Source: Micractinium sp. NFX-FRZ (taxonomy: Eukaryota; Chlorophyta; Trebouxiophyceae; Chlorellales; Chlorellaceae). Taken from it: a DNA stretch of 64,000 nt. Below, piece by piece: positions 47,801-58,477 of this stretch; the stretch's first letter is position 1; the number at the start of each line of letters is the position of its first letter. The DNA lies in NCBI GenBank assembly GCA_029339195.1, contig JAPTJF010000139.1:1-64000 (forward strand), read 5' to 3'. The notes beneath the pieces are model-generated. The model was not told where the DNA came from and did no database searches. It was given only the letters and a program-made list of their open reading frames with translations. A program made the translations under genes and the position numbers.

Positions 47801-50800
47801 TCCGCCCCGCTTGCCCTCCCCTCCCCCCCGCTCCCAACACACACACACACACCTCCCCCTCTCCCCCATCTCACTTCCGATCTGCACCCCTTGCAACACG
47901 TAACTGACCTGGCGGGGGCGGCCCGTGTCTCACGGGCTGGCAGAGGGTTTGCCCATTGTGCCCTGCATCACTGCCGGCCCTGCCCCCGTGCCGCTCGCCC
48001 ACCTGGCGTGGCCAGCAAGCCCATGGACTCGCTGAGCTGGTGCCAGCATGGGACGTGCCCACATCCCTGACCACCACTGCATGCAGGTGCCTGACCCGGC
48101 ACCGCTTGCCACCTGGCGGGGCCAGCCCAAGACACTCGTTGAGCTGGTTCCAGCAGAGCTATGCGTGTTCACCTCCCCGACCACCACTGCATGCAGGTGC
48201 CTGACCCGGCGCCGCTTGCCACCTGGCGTGGTCAGCCCATGAGCCACGAGCTGGCGGAGGACCTGTTCATCGGCTGGCTGCAAGACCCCTCCACAGGCCT
48301 GCAGCAGCTGCGGGGCGGCGAGGAGCTGCCCTTCTCCTGGCGCGTGTTTGCCGGGTGAGGCGGGCAACACACAAGAAAGAGGGGAGCAGCAGCTGCTGGC
48401 TTGTTGTCCGTCCCTGTGCTGGGTGAGGACGCCGGCAGGAGGCTCCTCAGCAGTCGTGGCAGCTACTGCAGGTGTTGTCCATTTGCCGGGCGAGGCGGGC
48501 AACACACAGGGAATTAAGGGGCAGAAGCTGCGGCAGTGGATGCTGGCTTGTTGCGCTTTGTCTGTGTGAGGCCGGCAGCAGGAGAGTCTGCCTCAGCTGA
48601 GACGCTGCGGCTGCGGCAGCTGGCGGGCTGTGTGGGGGTATTGTGCTTGGCTGCATAGGTGCCGTCTGTGCGCTGCCAGCTAGGCAGTAGTGATGCGCTG
48701 CCTGCCTCCTGACTTGCTCAGCTTATACCTGCTGCTGCTCTGACCTCTGCTCTCCTCCTCCACGCTGTTCCACCATGCTGCGCCCGCTTCGTGCCAACCC
48801 GTGACGCGTGCAGGAAGAACGCAGGTGGGTGCCCCGCCTCCACAACGGGCAGTGCCTTACTGCGTGTGCTTTCGTTCGCGCAAGACGTGTATGGATAGAG
48901 TGGAGGGGAGTGGGGCAAAGGCAGGTGGCGGTGGGGACCAGGCGGCGATGGCTTGACACCAGCTAACCCCGTGCCCCTCACTCTGCCTCCCTCCCTTCCC
49001 CCCTTCCCCTTCCCCCACACCACCACCACCACTACCACCATGCAGCCTACGACTTCTTCCCCTGCCAGTTCCAGGTCAGCACTGTGCCTACATGCCGCTG
49101 CTGGCAGTGCCTGCCACCTGCCTGCCCAACGTGCACCCTGCTCCTCGCTGCCGCTGTCCTGCCCGGCCCCAAACCTTCCCACTCAGCCGGAGGGTGCCCC
49201 TTTCCAGGCTGCAGCAGTCCCTGGCCCCCTGCACGCCCCGGGGCGCGATGTGGCTCTCCCCTGACTGCACCACTCCTGCTCTCCTGCCCGCCTGCCTGCC
49301 TGTGTGCAGCTCTTCTACCGGGGCAAGGGCAAGGGCGGCATGTGGTACGACCCAACCTTCCAGGCAAGTGCGCAGGGATGTGTCTTGGGCGGCACTCTAC
49401 TTCATTCGAGTTGACATGCATGCAAACGCGTTGCTGCCCTGCGCAGCTGAAGGTGTGACACGTGCCCTGCCTACAAATTGATCTCCCTGTATTCATATTG
49501 GCCCGTTCTTATGTGGCTACATGCCTCTTCCTTGTGTTTGCAGGTGAAGACGATCGACGGGCGCACCGTGTGGCGCCGGCGCCACTACCGCGTGAAGCGG
49601 GACAAGAAGCCGGGCACCTTCCGCTTCTCGGTGGGCACCCTGGCCTGGCCTGGCTTGGGCTGGCTGGATGGGCGGCCTGCCCTCGCCTGGGCCTCTGGTC
49701 TCGATCTTACTTCCATCGTCTATCTGGCCATGCCTGTGTGCCTGCCTGCTTGCGATGTCCGGAGCATCCTGCTTCTGCCTCTGTTCTGCTGCCACCCTCT
49801 CATGGGGCAGGGGCACACACCTGCTACTCTGCAAACGCATTTGCCCACCGTCCACGTCCTTTCCTCCCGAGCGCGCAGGTGCTGGACAACGGAGTGACCA
49901 GCAGCGAGTTCTGGCGCATCCTGGACTGCGAGGAGGGGCTGGAGTGGTGAGCGCTGGTTGGATGTTGGTTGGGGGAGGACCGAGGGTGGTCAAGGGGGTG
50001 GGGAGGGTGACTCAGAAGAGGAGGCATGCATGGAGGAGCGCATGAGCGCCGTTTTGTCTGTTGGGGGGAGGGCTGAGATTTTGAAGGGGAGGAAGTGTGG
50101 AGAGGGTGGCGACTGAGAGGGGAGGTGAGTGGAGGGGCGGGCGAGCGGTGCGGCGTGCGGGAGGGGGAGGGGCTGAAGGGTTCCAGGGGACAGGCCAGCA
50201 GAGGAGTGCAGATAGGGCCGGGCCAGTGCTGCTTTTCGCCTCGTCCCTTTATGCATGTCCCCCCCGTATGTTTGGTTCCTCTCATCCTTCCGGCGCGCAG
50301 GTGCGTGTTCTACTACAGTGGCGCCGCCTCCCGCGCAGGCCTCAGCTACAGCGGCGCCATCCTGACGTCCAAGGATGGCCAGTGGCCAACCTCGCCGGTG
50401 CGCGCTGTTGTGACGTGGTCGTAGCGGGTTTGGTGAAGCGGGCGGTGGATTGTGGGGTGGAACAGAGGCTGCTGGCAGTCGCCAGCACGCCAAGGCGCAC
50501 CTGCGCCCATTCCAGCCGGCCAGCCACCGCCCCCTCCAAGCCCTCGAGCCTGCAAGCCCTGCCCCTCCATAGCGAGGCCTCTGCCAGCCAGCCTCCCTCT
50601 CCTTCCACACAACTTGCACACCCGCCATCCCAGCGTCCCCTCACCACTCAACCCACACCCCTGCCGTTCCCCACCACACCAACCACCCGCCGCTGCCTTC
50701 CTGCCCACCGCCGTCGCCGCCACCGCAGGAGGCGCTGCGGCGCATCGAGGCGTCCCTGGAGGGCGCGGGCATCAAGATGTGGGAGCTGTCCAGCGTGGAC

Positions 50801-50854
50801 AACAGCGCCTGCTCTGGTGCCCTGCTGGACCCAGCGCTCATGGCCATGGCCTAA
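44900..50854 (+). CDS. VDR: Violaxanthin de-epoxidase-related protein (VDR), plastid
   Basis: Thirteen exons: 44900-45730, 45946-46011, 46354-46437, 46788-46889, 47667-47777, 48197-48354, 48814-48824, 49046-49074, 49310-49363, 49544-49630, 49879-49946, 50301-50397, 50729-50854; 607 residues. A Cys-rich domain (CMVSKCGGQIFRC...CKAALDC...CSYRCITSYES...CIIQKHNC) leads into a lipocalin-like barrel (FAGKNAAYDFFPCQFQLFY, MWYDPTFQV, TVWRRRHYRVKR, FSVLDNGVTSSEFWRI, CVFYYSGAASRAGLSYSGA). This matches plant VDR, a relative of violaxanthin de-epoxidase whose reaction is not established. The long first exon has a basic N-terminus and a hydrophobic segment (FHLAVLTAVCVAGSLLSSG), suiting plastid import. 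Exon 48814-48824 is an 11-nt microexon, and the intron after 49363 starts GCAAGT (GC donor). The intron after 46889 is built of exon-end copies. Confidence 0.88.
46871..47420 (+). repeat. Tandem decayed copies of VDR exon end plus donor
   Basis: The exon end GGCTGCGAGTTCAACGACCAG|GTCGGGG (46871-46897) recurs at 46986-47020, 47117-47150, 47256-47290 and 47391-47420 with growing divergence. The intervening sequence (tttgctgg..., ctttgc...tgttt...) also repeats with a period of about 110-140 bp, so most of this intron is a degenerate tandem array. The next exon's acceptor region also has an upstream copy (46680-46740). Confidence 0.8.
47990..48236 (+). repeat. 110-bp tandem repeat carrying alternative acceptors
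   Basis: The acceptor and exon start (ccaccactgcatgcag|GTGCCTGACCCGGC...) at 48181-48236 is preceded by a nearly identical copy at 48071-48126 and a weaker one near 47990. The middle copy keeps a usable atgcag acceptor. Confidence 0.85.
48814..48824 (+). other. 11-nt microexon of VDR
   Basis: Sequence GAAGAACGCAG flanked by gcag and gtgggt. It enters in phase 2 and leaves in phase 1. It is required to rebuild the conserved string FAGKNAAYDFFPC between exons ending 48354 and starting 49046. Confidence 0.85.
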
Positions 50855-51245
50855 GCAAGGCCACGCGGGGCTGGTGCTGTATAGCGCATGCCTGGCCTGG
50901 GGAAGGGGCACAAGCAGGTGCTGTCAGCCCTGGCCTTAGCAGGCTCAAGCGGAGGTGCCATGGGCGTGCAAGCAGCAGGCGTCAGCATGTTCATTCAAGC
51001 TGGTGTTGCCTGAGCACGTGGCCTGAGCGGCGGCACAGCGGGCACAGCGGGTCGCGAGAGTTTGTGAGCAGCGGGGCCGAGGGGAGGCCGCGGGCGAACC
51101 ATCCAGACTGGTGCCTTGCATACAACGCGCAACTACCGGAGCAATCTACAGGCAGCAATCGCTTTGCCATTATGGCGCATCCTTTATGCTTGCCTGCTTT
51201 CACAGTGGCCTGCATCAGTTCTTTCCAAATGTATGCATTGAGTTT

Positions 51246-51250
51246 TGTAA
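51246..51250 (+). terminator. TGTAA polyadenylation signal
   Basis: About 390 nt after the VDR stop. Confidence 0.45.
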
Positions 51251-51606
51251 CTTGGCATCAGAGGTCGCACTTGTTGCTGCTTCTGCCGCTGCTGCACGTC
51301 CAGTACCAAGGTGCGAGGTGCCCTGGCAGTTGCGCAAGGTACCCTGGTGCTGCCAGGCCACTTGCCGCCCAAGGCAAGTGCATGCCGCCAGCAAAGCACG
51401 GTCTTATACAGGTCGGGGCCGCCAGCTGCCACCCAGCTGCCACCCAGCGCTGCACTGCGTCTCTAGGTGCGCCTGCACACTGACATCCAGAGCTGCCCCC
51501 CCAGCTGCCGCACCTCCCCCTGCAGCCATTGCCCTCCATATCCTTGCTTCCTGCCTTCCCCAACGTCGTAACCACAGCCCCTGCATGTCGTCTGCCGGGT
51601 GCATGC

Positions 51607-51611
51607 TTACA
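51607..51611 (-). terminator. TGTAA polyadenylation signal (minus strand)
   Basis: About 105 nt after the PYM stop. Confidence 0.45.
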
Positions 51612-51715
51612 TGCAACCATGAGACCCCCCTCTGTCAAACAAGAAGAAGAAAAAGGGAAGGGGGGCCTGCTGCCGAACCAAGCCACCTGGCCCAAGATGC
51701 AAGCGGCTGGCAGCC

Positions 51716-52841
51716 TCACAGCTGCGCCTCCAGCTGGCGCAGCTCCTCCTGCCAGGGCGCCAGCTTGCTCAGCTTGGCCTCCTCCTCGGGAGTGAGCGCC
51801 GCCCCGCCTGCTTTCTTCTCCGCCAACGCCTCCGCCTGCCGCATCTTCTTCTTCAGATTCCGAATCTGCTTCTCAACGCTGGGCGGCTCCTCGGCCCCTG
51901 CTGCTGCCGCTGCTGCGGGTGCGGCCGCGCTGCTGCCGCCGCCGCCGCCGCCGCCCAAACTGAGCGACTGGATCGACGCTGCTGCGGCCTCCGCTCCTGC
52001 TGTGCTGCCGCCGCCGCTGCCGGTGCTGCCGCCCCCCGCTGCCTGCTCAGCCAGCTTCTTCTCCTTGCGCTTGGCATTCTTGGCAGCCGACTTGGTCTTG
52101 GGCTTTGCGGGCTCTGCACGCAATGGTGGGGGTGGCCAGGGGGCGGGCCGAGGGAGCGACTGAGGGCAGGGGGCAGCGGCACCAGCAACAGCAATGCTCA
52201 GCAGCAGCAGCAGCAGCAGCAGAAGCAGCAGACAATGCAGCAGCGTCAGATACACCCCTGCATGTAGCTGGCAGCGGCAACCCTGGGCGGCAGCAAGCCA
52301 CAGGGGTGCCCGCTGGTTTCTGGAGGTCGTGCGCATGCGACCGACACAACTGAAGCCCGCTGCCACCAACCCAGCTGCCCACCTGCGGCCGCCTCATCAA
52401 ACCCGGGGCACTTGGGCACGTTCTGCCGCATCTGCAGGAACAATGAAGGGAAAGGAAAAGTTTGTAGACTGAGTGAAAGAGATTGCTGAACTTCTAAAAT
52501 TCCAAGCAGCCCAAGCTTGAGAGTGGCGGCAGGCGGCAGCAGGCGGCACATGCAACGCCGGCAACACGGCCTGGAGGACCCTCTCTCACCGCGGTGCCGC
52601 GTGACACGTACACCTGTTGCTCATCCTGAGGCACGTAGCCCGCCCTTACACGCCGCTCCTTGCGGATGGTGCCGTCTGGGCGCCGGCTGCCAGCAATCAC
52701 CCGCTCGCCTGCTGCAGCAAGGTGGGGCACACATGAGTGATCAGCATTCATGCATCCGCTATCTAGCTCGCTGCCGCCTGACAGACAGCGCAGCTCACAC
52801 TCGTTCACAGTGTAGTCGGGAGGTGGCACGCCTGCAGACAT
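51716..52841 (-). CDS. PYM: PYM homologue, partner of Y14 and Mago
   Basis: Four exons, high to low: 52799-52841, 52590-52711, 52383-52431, 51716-52113; 203 residues. PYM binds the exon junction complex core (Mago-Y14) and the small ribosomal subunit, and removes the complex during translation. The N-terminal Mago/Y14-binding segment is clear (ERVIAGSRRPDGTIRKERRV, RAGYVPQDEQQVYVSRGTA), followed by PGFDEAAAEPAKPKTKSAAK and a basic KNAKRKEKK, a Gly/Ala/Ser-rich spacer, and a C-terminal helix (VEKQIRNLKKKMRQAEALAE ... LAPWQEELRQLEAQL). The acceptor of exon 2 is a tandem ctgcagcag; using the first site gives VNESGERV, while the second would drop one residue. A CAG run at 52199-52222 is in the last intron. 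It is divergent from EMC4 with 205 bp between starts. Confidence 0.9.
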
Positions 52842-53046
52842 CTTGGAGGACTGGCTTGATGCGGTAAGAGTTATGGGTTGCCGAAATACCAGCAATTGGT
52901 GGCTGGAGGCCGTGCCATGCGCAATTTTGGCCGGACAGGAGGAAAGGCCCGTTCCCATTGCCTAGACAAGCTCTCCCGGCACCTGCTGCCTACGTTTCTG
53001 CAATCCAGAAATTTGCCAACACACTTTGCAGCAGCAGCTTGTCGCG
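52842..53046. promoter_or_regulatory. Putative bidirectional promoter (PYM / EMC4)
   Basis: 205 bp between divergent start codons (52841 minus, 53047 plus), the shortest such gap in the window. Confidence 0.5.
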
Positions 53047-54618
53047 ATGGCCGAGTTTCGCAAGTGGACAGTGCAGCAAGACAGCGGCGTGACCTCCTTT
53101 GAACGCACACGGGTGGCAGATCCACCAGGTTTCGACCCTGCCACCGCTCGGGAGCAGGTGCGGCGAGCGGTCGAGCCGGTGGAGGAGGGAAAGGGCCGGC
53201 GGCGGTGGCAGGGTGGCGGGAGCGGCGCGGGGCGGCAAGGCCAGTCAACACCTACCCCAGCATCTTCTGTCCAGCACACCCACGCTGCCTCCTGCCACAC
53301 TAACCCGCAGGCTGATGGCAGCGGTGGCAGCGCCCGGGCTGTTGCAGGCGGCTCCAAGCTGCCCCTTGCCAAGCGTCAGGAGGCGCTGCAGAATGCGGCC
53401 ACGGCTCCCTTCAAGCAGGTGGGGCGCTGTGAACCAATGCTGGGCTGCTCGCAGATAACTTTACCCCGCATTACCTCCTTACTATGCTGCAGTCAGCTGC
53501 AAATGAAGGCGGCAGAAAGGGCAGCCACGCTGTGTGCTGCGCTGCGCTGCCGCCTGCCCTGCCGCCTTCGCACCTCACGGCCACGCTGTGCACGATGCTG
53601 CCATGCGTGACTCTGCCACATGCCGCCCCTCCACCCGTCCCCCGGGGCGCTCCCCCGCCCAGCACCCACCAGTTCACCCCCGCCCCCGCCACCCGCCCCG
53701 CCACGCTGTGCCCTGCTGCGCCAGGTGGCCATGCTGTGCTTCATGATGTGGATGAGCGGCTCCACCCTGCACCTCTTCTCAATCATGACCACCCTGTCGG
53801 GCATCTACCAGCCGCTCACAGGTGAGGCCAGGCCCACTCAACACACTGTGCAAGGAGCCCTCGCCTCCGACCATACTGTGTGGTGTATGTGTGTATTGAG
53901 GTGACAGGCTGTGCGCCTTGGGGCCGGCCGTGGGGGCTGCCGCAAGTCACATAAATACACTCTCCAAGCATCTACCAGCCGCTCACAGGTAAGCCCTGGA
54001 CCCCAGCACAGTGTCTGTGGGTGTAGGGTGGCGGGCTGTGCGCCTGGGGCCGGCCTTGAGGCTGCCGTAAGTCACATAGCGACACTCTTGGGTGTGGTGC
54101 ACCAGCTGTGACGGGTGAGCCCCTCCCCCCAGCATTAGTGCGCCAAGGGTGACGGGCTGAGCACCTGGGGGCGCACTTGGCGCTGCCATGAGTGGTGAAA
54201 AGATACTCATAGGGCATGCACCAGCCGCTGACAGGCGAGGCGTCCCTACACGGGCTTTCGAGCTGGACAACACAACAGTGCCAGGTGTCGCCCTCCGCTG
54301 CCCGCCTCCCCACTGACTCGATCAATCCCCCTCTGTGCCACACTCCACCACAACCATGGCAATCAAACCCACCCGTTCTTCCCCCTCTGTGCAGCCATCC
54401 TTAAGTCCAAGGCCGCGTTCCCTGCTGACCCTGAGGGCGAGCTGGACACTCGGGTGCCCCGCCTCACGTACTGCCTCATCCATGGCCTGGGCCTGGCCTT
54501 TGCGGTGTGGAAGATCAACGGCATGGGGCTGCTGCCCACCAACCTGTCTGACTGGGTGGCCTCCATGCGCCCGCCAACCGTGCTGGAGCACGCGGCAGGC
54601 AGCCTGCTGGCGCAGTGA
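53047..54618 (+). CDS. EMC4: ER membrane protein complex subunit 4
   Basis: Four exons: 53047-53157, 53311-53418, 53725-53821, 54395-54618; 179 residues, the usual size of the family. EMC inserts tail-anchored and multipass proteins into the ER membrane. Seen: a cytosolic N-terminus (MAEFRKWTVQ ... DPPGFDPATA), KRQEALQNAATAPFKQ corresponding to the family's (K/Q)AWxxAxxPxKQ, then VAMLCFMMWMSGSTLHLFSI and a second hydrophobic segment LTYCLIHGLGLAFAVWKING, ending MGLLPTNLSDWVASM. The start at 53047 gives the conserved KW near the N-terminus; an in-frame CTG-like upstream extension is not needed. The third intron is made largely of tandem copies of the exon 3 end. Confidence 0.9.
53807..54240 (+). 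repeat. Tandem copies of EMC4 exon 3 end and donor
   Basis: The exon end GCATCTACCAGCCGCTCACAG|GTGAGG (53800-53827) recurs at 53968-53993, 54096-54118 and 54214-54240. The flanking intron text also repeats (ggctgtgcgcct-ggggccggcc; gctgcc-taagtcacata), with a period of about 120-170 bp. Confidence 0.88.
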
Positions 54619-55584
54619 CCCGAGCTGGGGGTGGGGGCGGGCGGGGGCTGCTACGCAGCTTCCTGCCGTGCTGCAGCACGCGGCGGCAGCCCTGAGCCAG
54701 ACGGGAGCCAGTGCAGCCTGCTGCAGCGAGCCAGTGCAGCCTGCTGAGGCAAGGGGGCCCCGGTGCAACCTGGCGGGCGTGGCAGGCAGGCGAGCTGGGT
54801 CAGCAATGTGTGCAGCCGCAGGCAGGGGAGACCCGGCGGGGCGGCCTTGGCATGTGCAGCAGTGTCGCTGCGCTGCCGGCTGCGCTGCCCTCAGTGGTCG
54901 GCTGACTGAGGGCATGCACAGCATTCAACTTCCCCCACAATGTGCAGTGATGTCCGCAAAGCATGCGACGGTGTAACATACAACCAAATCAGGCACAGCG
55001 TAGCATGGTTGGGGTGGGGTTCACAAGCATCCAGGTAGAGCCTGCAGAACTCTTGTTCCACCGTCAGATCGTGGACTGTGCAGCCTGACCAGAGGCCTGC
55101 TGTGATGCTGCAGCAAGAAGTGGAGACCAATACTTGCGCCCAGCGCGACAGTCGACACGGGAGGGATGCACACAGGACTCCCAGGCCTCTGGTGGGAGGC
55201 TTGCTGTGCTGGCCTTAAAGGTTGAATGAAAGGTACATTCATTGAGCGAGGCCCCGGGGCCCCCACCTCGATGCAACCGACCGGCAACAGCAGGTGCACC
55301 TCGGTGGCGTATGCTGCGGTGCAGCTGTCCCAGCCCACAGCCAGAAGCCACATGTGGCCACATCAAACGACGAAACAAACTTGGAGAGGATTGAGGAAGC
55401 ACTTGAAGGCAGCAGATTCTTGCCTGATTCACCTGGCCAGTGTGCGGCTGAGCTGGCGCCGCAGGCTTGCGGCCTCCAAGCCGGGCGCACCCCAGCCCTT
55501 CCCCATCTCTCCGGCACGGTCCGATTCCTCAACTCCAAACCCCGCCTTCAGGTACCACGGTTGGTTTGCATCTGTGAAGCAAAC
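54619..55584. other. Intergenic region, EMC4 3' UTR and CBS gene promoter
   Basis: TGTAA at 54972-54976 marks the likely EMC4 3' end, about 355 nt after the stop. The remainder precedes the first CBS gene. Open frames at 55226-55580 have no recognised similarity; an upstream exon there cannot be excluded. Confidence 0.45.
54972..54976 (+). terminator. TGTAA polyadenylation signal
   Basis: About 355 nt after the EMC4 stop. Confidence 0.5.
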
Positions 55585-57748
55585 ATGCAGGCGGTGACTG
55601 TGGCTTGCAACCCTTGCCTGGCGCGCCCCGCGCCGCGCCAGGCGGTTTCTCAGGCCCATCGGGCGGTCCTGCAGACAGTGCGCTACTCTATGCGCAGCGA
55701 GCGAGCGGACTTGTCGGGTGAGTACCCACTTGCGGGCTCGCAGCCCTCGCTTGCGGCGGTTTCCGGCGATCCTGTGGGGTTCCTTCTTGCCTCCGGGTTT
55801 GGTTTCGGGTTTTGCAGGCGCGAGATCCTGTGAAGTGGCACCTAACCTGCCCCGCCCCGCTGCCACGCCCTGGCGGCACCTGCCTTGCAGGCGAGTGGGA
55901 GGCGGTGACGAGCATGGCCTCACAGGTATAGCACTTGAAGAAGCCCTGTAGATACAAGCAAACACGGCCGTGAAGCAAGCATTGTGTGCCGCTTCAACCC
56001 GCTCGACCACCGTGCCGCTGCCGAAACCCTACTCAACCTGCACCCTTCCTGCGCGTGTTGTTCCGGCAGGACGACATCCTGGAGTACATGGCAACCGTGA
56101 ACCACGCCCGCCAACCGAAGAACACGCGCCTGCACGACGTCATGGCGGTGAGCGGCCGCTGCCGCCGCTGCCGCCGCAGCCACCTGTGCCAAATGCGCTG
56201 CCGCTACCTGCTCACCCCGTTCAGCGCTGCCTGCCCGCGTGCCTACATGCCGACTGCAACTTGCAGCTGGCTGGCGTGCAGTGACCTTGTGCCCACTGTG
56301 CCTCTAAACACACAAGGAAGGGCAGTTTGGGGAGGATTCCGGTGCACCCGCTCCGGGCAGCATGCAGCAGACTCGCCACCCCACCATCCAAGGCAAAGTC
56401 ACGGATGGTCCTCACCCCTTGGGCCGTCCTTGTCCATGCACATGCAGGTCAACCTGGTGATGACCTCCCCTGAGGCCACCCTGGAGGAGGTGGCCCAGCT
56501 GCTGGAGGGCCCACCCATGATTGAGGGGCTGCCGGTGGTGGATTCAGACAAGAAGGTGGGAGGGCCGGGAGGGTGCTGGTGGTGGCGGGCCGGGTGGTGC
56601 CTGGGGTTTTGATGACGTCAGGGGGGCGGGGAGGGGCGCCAGCCGTGAGCATCCCATCCCAGCCAGGGGCGCCGCCCCCCAACCCCACGCCCTGCCGCTG
56701 CCGCTGCTGAGGCGGCAAGCGTTACAATGCCGCCCTGCCATGCACTTTCCCCTCTCACCGGGCATACATGCACACACCCTGTGCCTCCGTGCTCGCCGCA
56801 GCTGGTGGGCGTCATTTCCAAGAAGGACCTGGCCAAGGGCGGCAAGACTGTCAAGGTGGGGAGGGCTGCCATGCAGGGCAGCAGCGGGGCAGGGGCAGGG
56901 GGCGCGTGCAGGCGGCACTGCAGCGTTGACCTGGCAAGTCGGCTGTCGCAGCGTTGACCTGGCAAGCCGGCTGTCGCAGCGTTCATGGAGTTTGGCCCCT
57001 GTTTGCTTCTGGTGAGTTGAGAAAGCCCAAATTGTTTGCCACGGCGCCTCGTCTGCCTGGCTCCGCCCGCTTCCCCCCCTTTGCAGGACGTCATGTCCAC
57101 GCCTCCCATCGCGCTCAAGGCCTCTGCCCCCGTGGCCGACGCCGCCACCTGCATGGTTGAGGTGCGTGGAGTGTGAACTCCCAGCAGATGAAGTCGGGCC
57201 TGGCAGGCGCTGCCCCCCCCCAGCGACGTGGCAGCCTCCAGCATGCCGCAGGCTGACAGCTGCAGCCTCGAACTCCTTCCGGTGGCAGAGAGCGCGGCGT
57301 GCAGGTCGCGGGTCCAGCACCCTGTGTGGCGTCCAACCTCTGCTACACTTCCTCCTGCCTCCCTTCCCACCCCTTCCCCACCCCTGCAGCACAAGTTCCA
57401 CCGCGTGCCAGTGGTGGATGATGAGGGTGTGTGCGTGGGCATTGTCACGCGCACAGACATCTTCTGGGTGCTGGTGAGCTGGCTGGGCTACACACACAGC
57501 GGTGGGAAGCCGGGGGGGTGGGAGCGCATTACAGGAGGCTTCCCGGGGGGAAAGGATGGCCTGGGCGGGTGGGGCAGGCACGGGCAGGCAAGCCAACCCT
57601 GCCTGCGTTGCTCTCTGTACATGCCTGTCCGTCTGCCTGCCTGTGCTGCGTGTGCTGCAATCCATATTCCGTTTTTTCCTCACTGATGCAGACCCAGTCG
57701 GACCAGGAGGGTGACTCGTACCTGGCAGAGCACGGCGTGGATGTGTGA
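55585..57748 (+). CDS. Two-CBS-domain protein, plastid CBSX type (tandem copy 1)
   Basis: Eight exons: 55585-55717, 55891-55925, 56070-56147, 56448-56555, 56802-56855, 57087-57161, 57390-57473, 57692-57748; 207 residues. CBS 1 is RLHDVMA-VNLVMTSPEATLEEVAQLL...GLPVVDSDKK-LVGVISKKDLAKGG; CBS 2 is DVMSTPPIALKASAPVADAA...HKFHRVPVVDDEGVCVGIVTRTDIFWVL. The paired domains form a module that binds adenosine nucleotides. Plant stand-alone CBS proteins of this layout (CBSX1/2) sit in chloroplasts and activate thioredoxins. The N-terminus (MQAVTVACNPCLARPAPRQA...TVRYSMRSE) looks like a transit peptide. It is followed by a tandem paralogue with identical lengths for the 54-nt and 75-nt exons. TGTAA lies at 58244-58248. 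Confidence 0.9.
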
Positions 57749-58477
57749 GCAGCCCCCTGCCCACCTGGCAACTAGCTGCCTCTGCCCCTCGGCGGATGTG
57801 CCTTGGAGGGACGGCGTGGCTTGGCACCTCAGGGGTGACCCGTGCCATGGCAGGGGCACATCTCGCCTTCTCCGTGCCTCCTGGTGTCAGGCCTTCAAGT
57901 ACCACGCTCTCCCCCGGCTTACATGTCCGGCGCAGCACACGAACAACGCATCTGATTAAGAACCCAACCAGCTGAGCACTTGACACCTTGTGCCCCCTTT
58001 GCTCCACGCCGCTTACAGCCAGCCTGCCCGCTGGTGCCCCGTCTCTACGCTTCACACATATAGGCTGCAACCGTCCCCCCTGCGTTGCACCGTAGCCGCC
58101 GCTGCTGTCTCTTCAGTCAGTTGCTGTGCGGTCGTCAGTCACTGTGATTTTTTCATTCTTATGTATTTATTCCCTTCCCTACCTTCTGCCCGAGGACCTC
58201 CACTCCTCCATGCGAGCCACTCATGTCCGTCTGCAACACACCATGTAAAGGCGACGCAGCAAACAGGCGCTTTGGAAACTCGCCGCCACTGTCGCTGTGG
58301 CGCCAGCTCACCAGAATCACAGCTCACCCCGCAGCTGTTGCCGCTGTGGCGCCCAAAACCGCAAGCGATCACTGCCCACATAGCGTTGTCGCGCGCCGGC
58401 AGTAGCTCCGAAAGCCTCCGCCGCCAGGCTGCCCTCTGAAAGCCGCTTGCTGTCCGCCCCCCTAAGCTTGTTCAACC
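57749..58477. other. Spacer between tandem CBS genes
   Basis: 3' UTR of the first gene (TGTAA at 58244-58248) and a short promoter for the second. No coding sequence seen. Confidence 0.5.
58244..58248 (+). terminator. TGTAA polyadenylation signal
   Basis: About 500 nt after the first CBS gene's stop. Confidence 0.5.

Larger units (their letters stand above)
50855..51715. other. Tail-to-tail intergenic region (VDR / PYM)
   Basis: Holds both 3' UTRs: TGTAA on the plus strand at 51246-51250 (VDR, ~390 nt after its stop) and on the minus strand at 51607-51611 (PYM, ~105 nt after its stop). No gene seen. Confidence 0.55.

Noticed and set aside
47523..47852. Minus-strand frame rich in CVCV and GRGG opposite VDR exon 5
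   Set aside because: Antisense of a tgtgtg-type repeat and the Cys-rich exon; no independent support.
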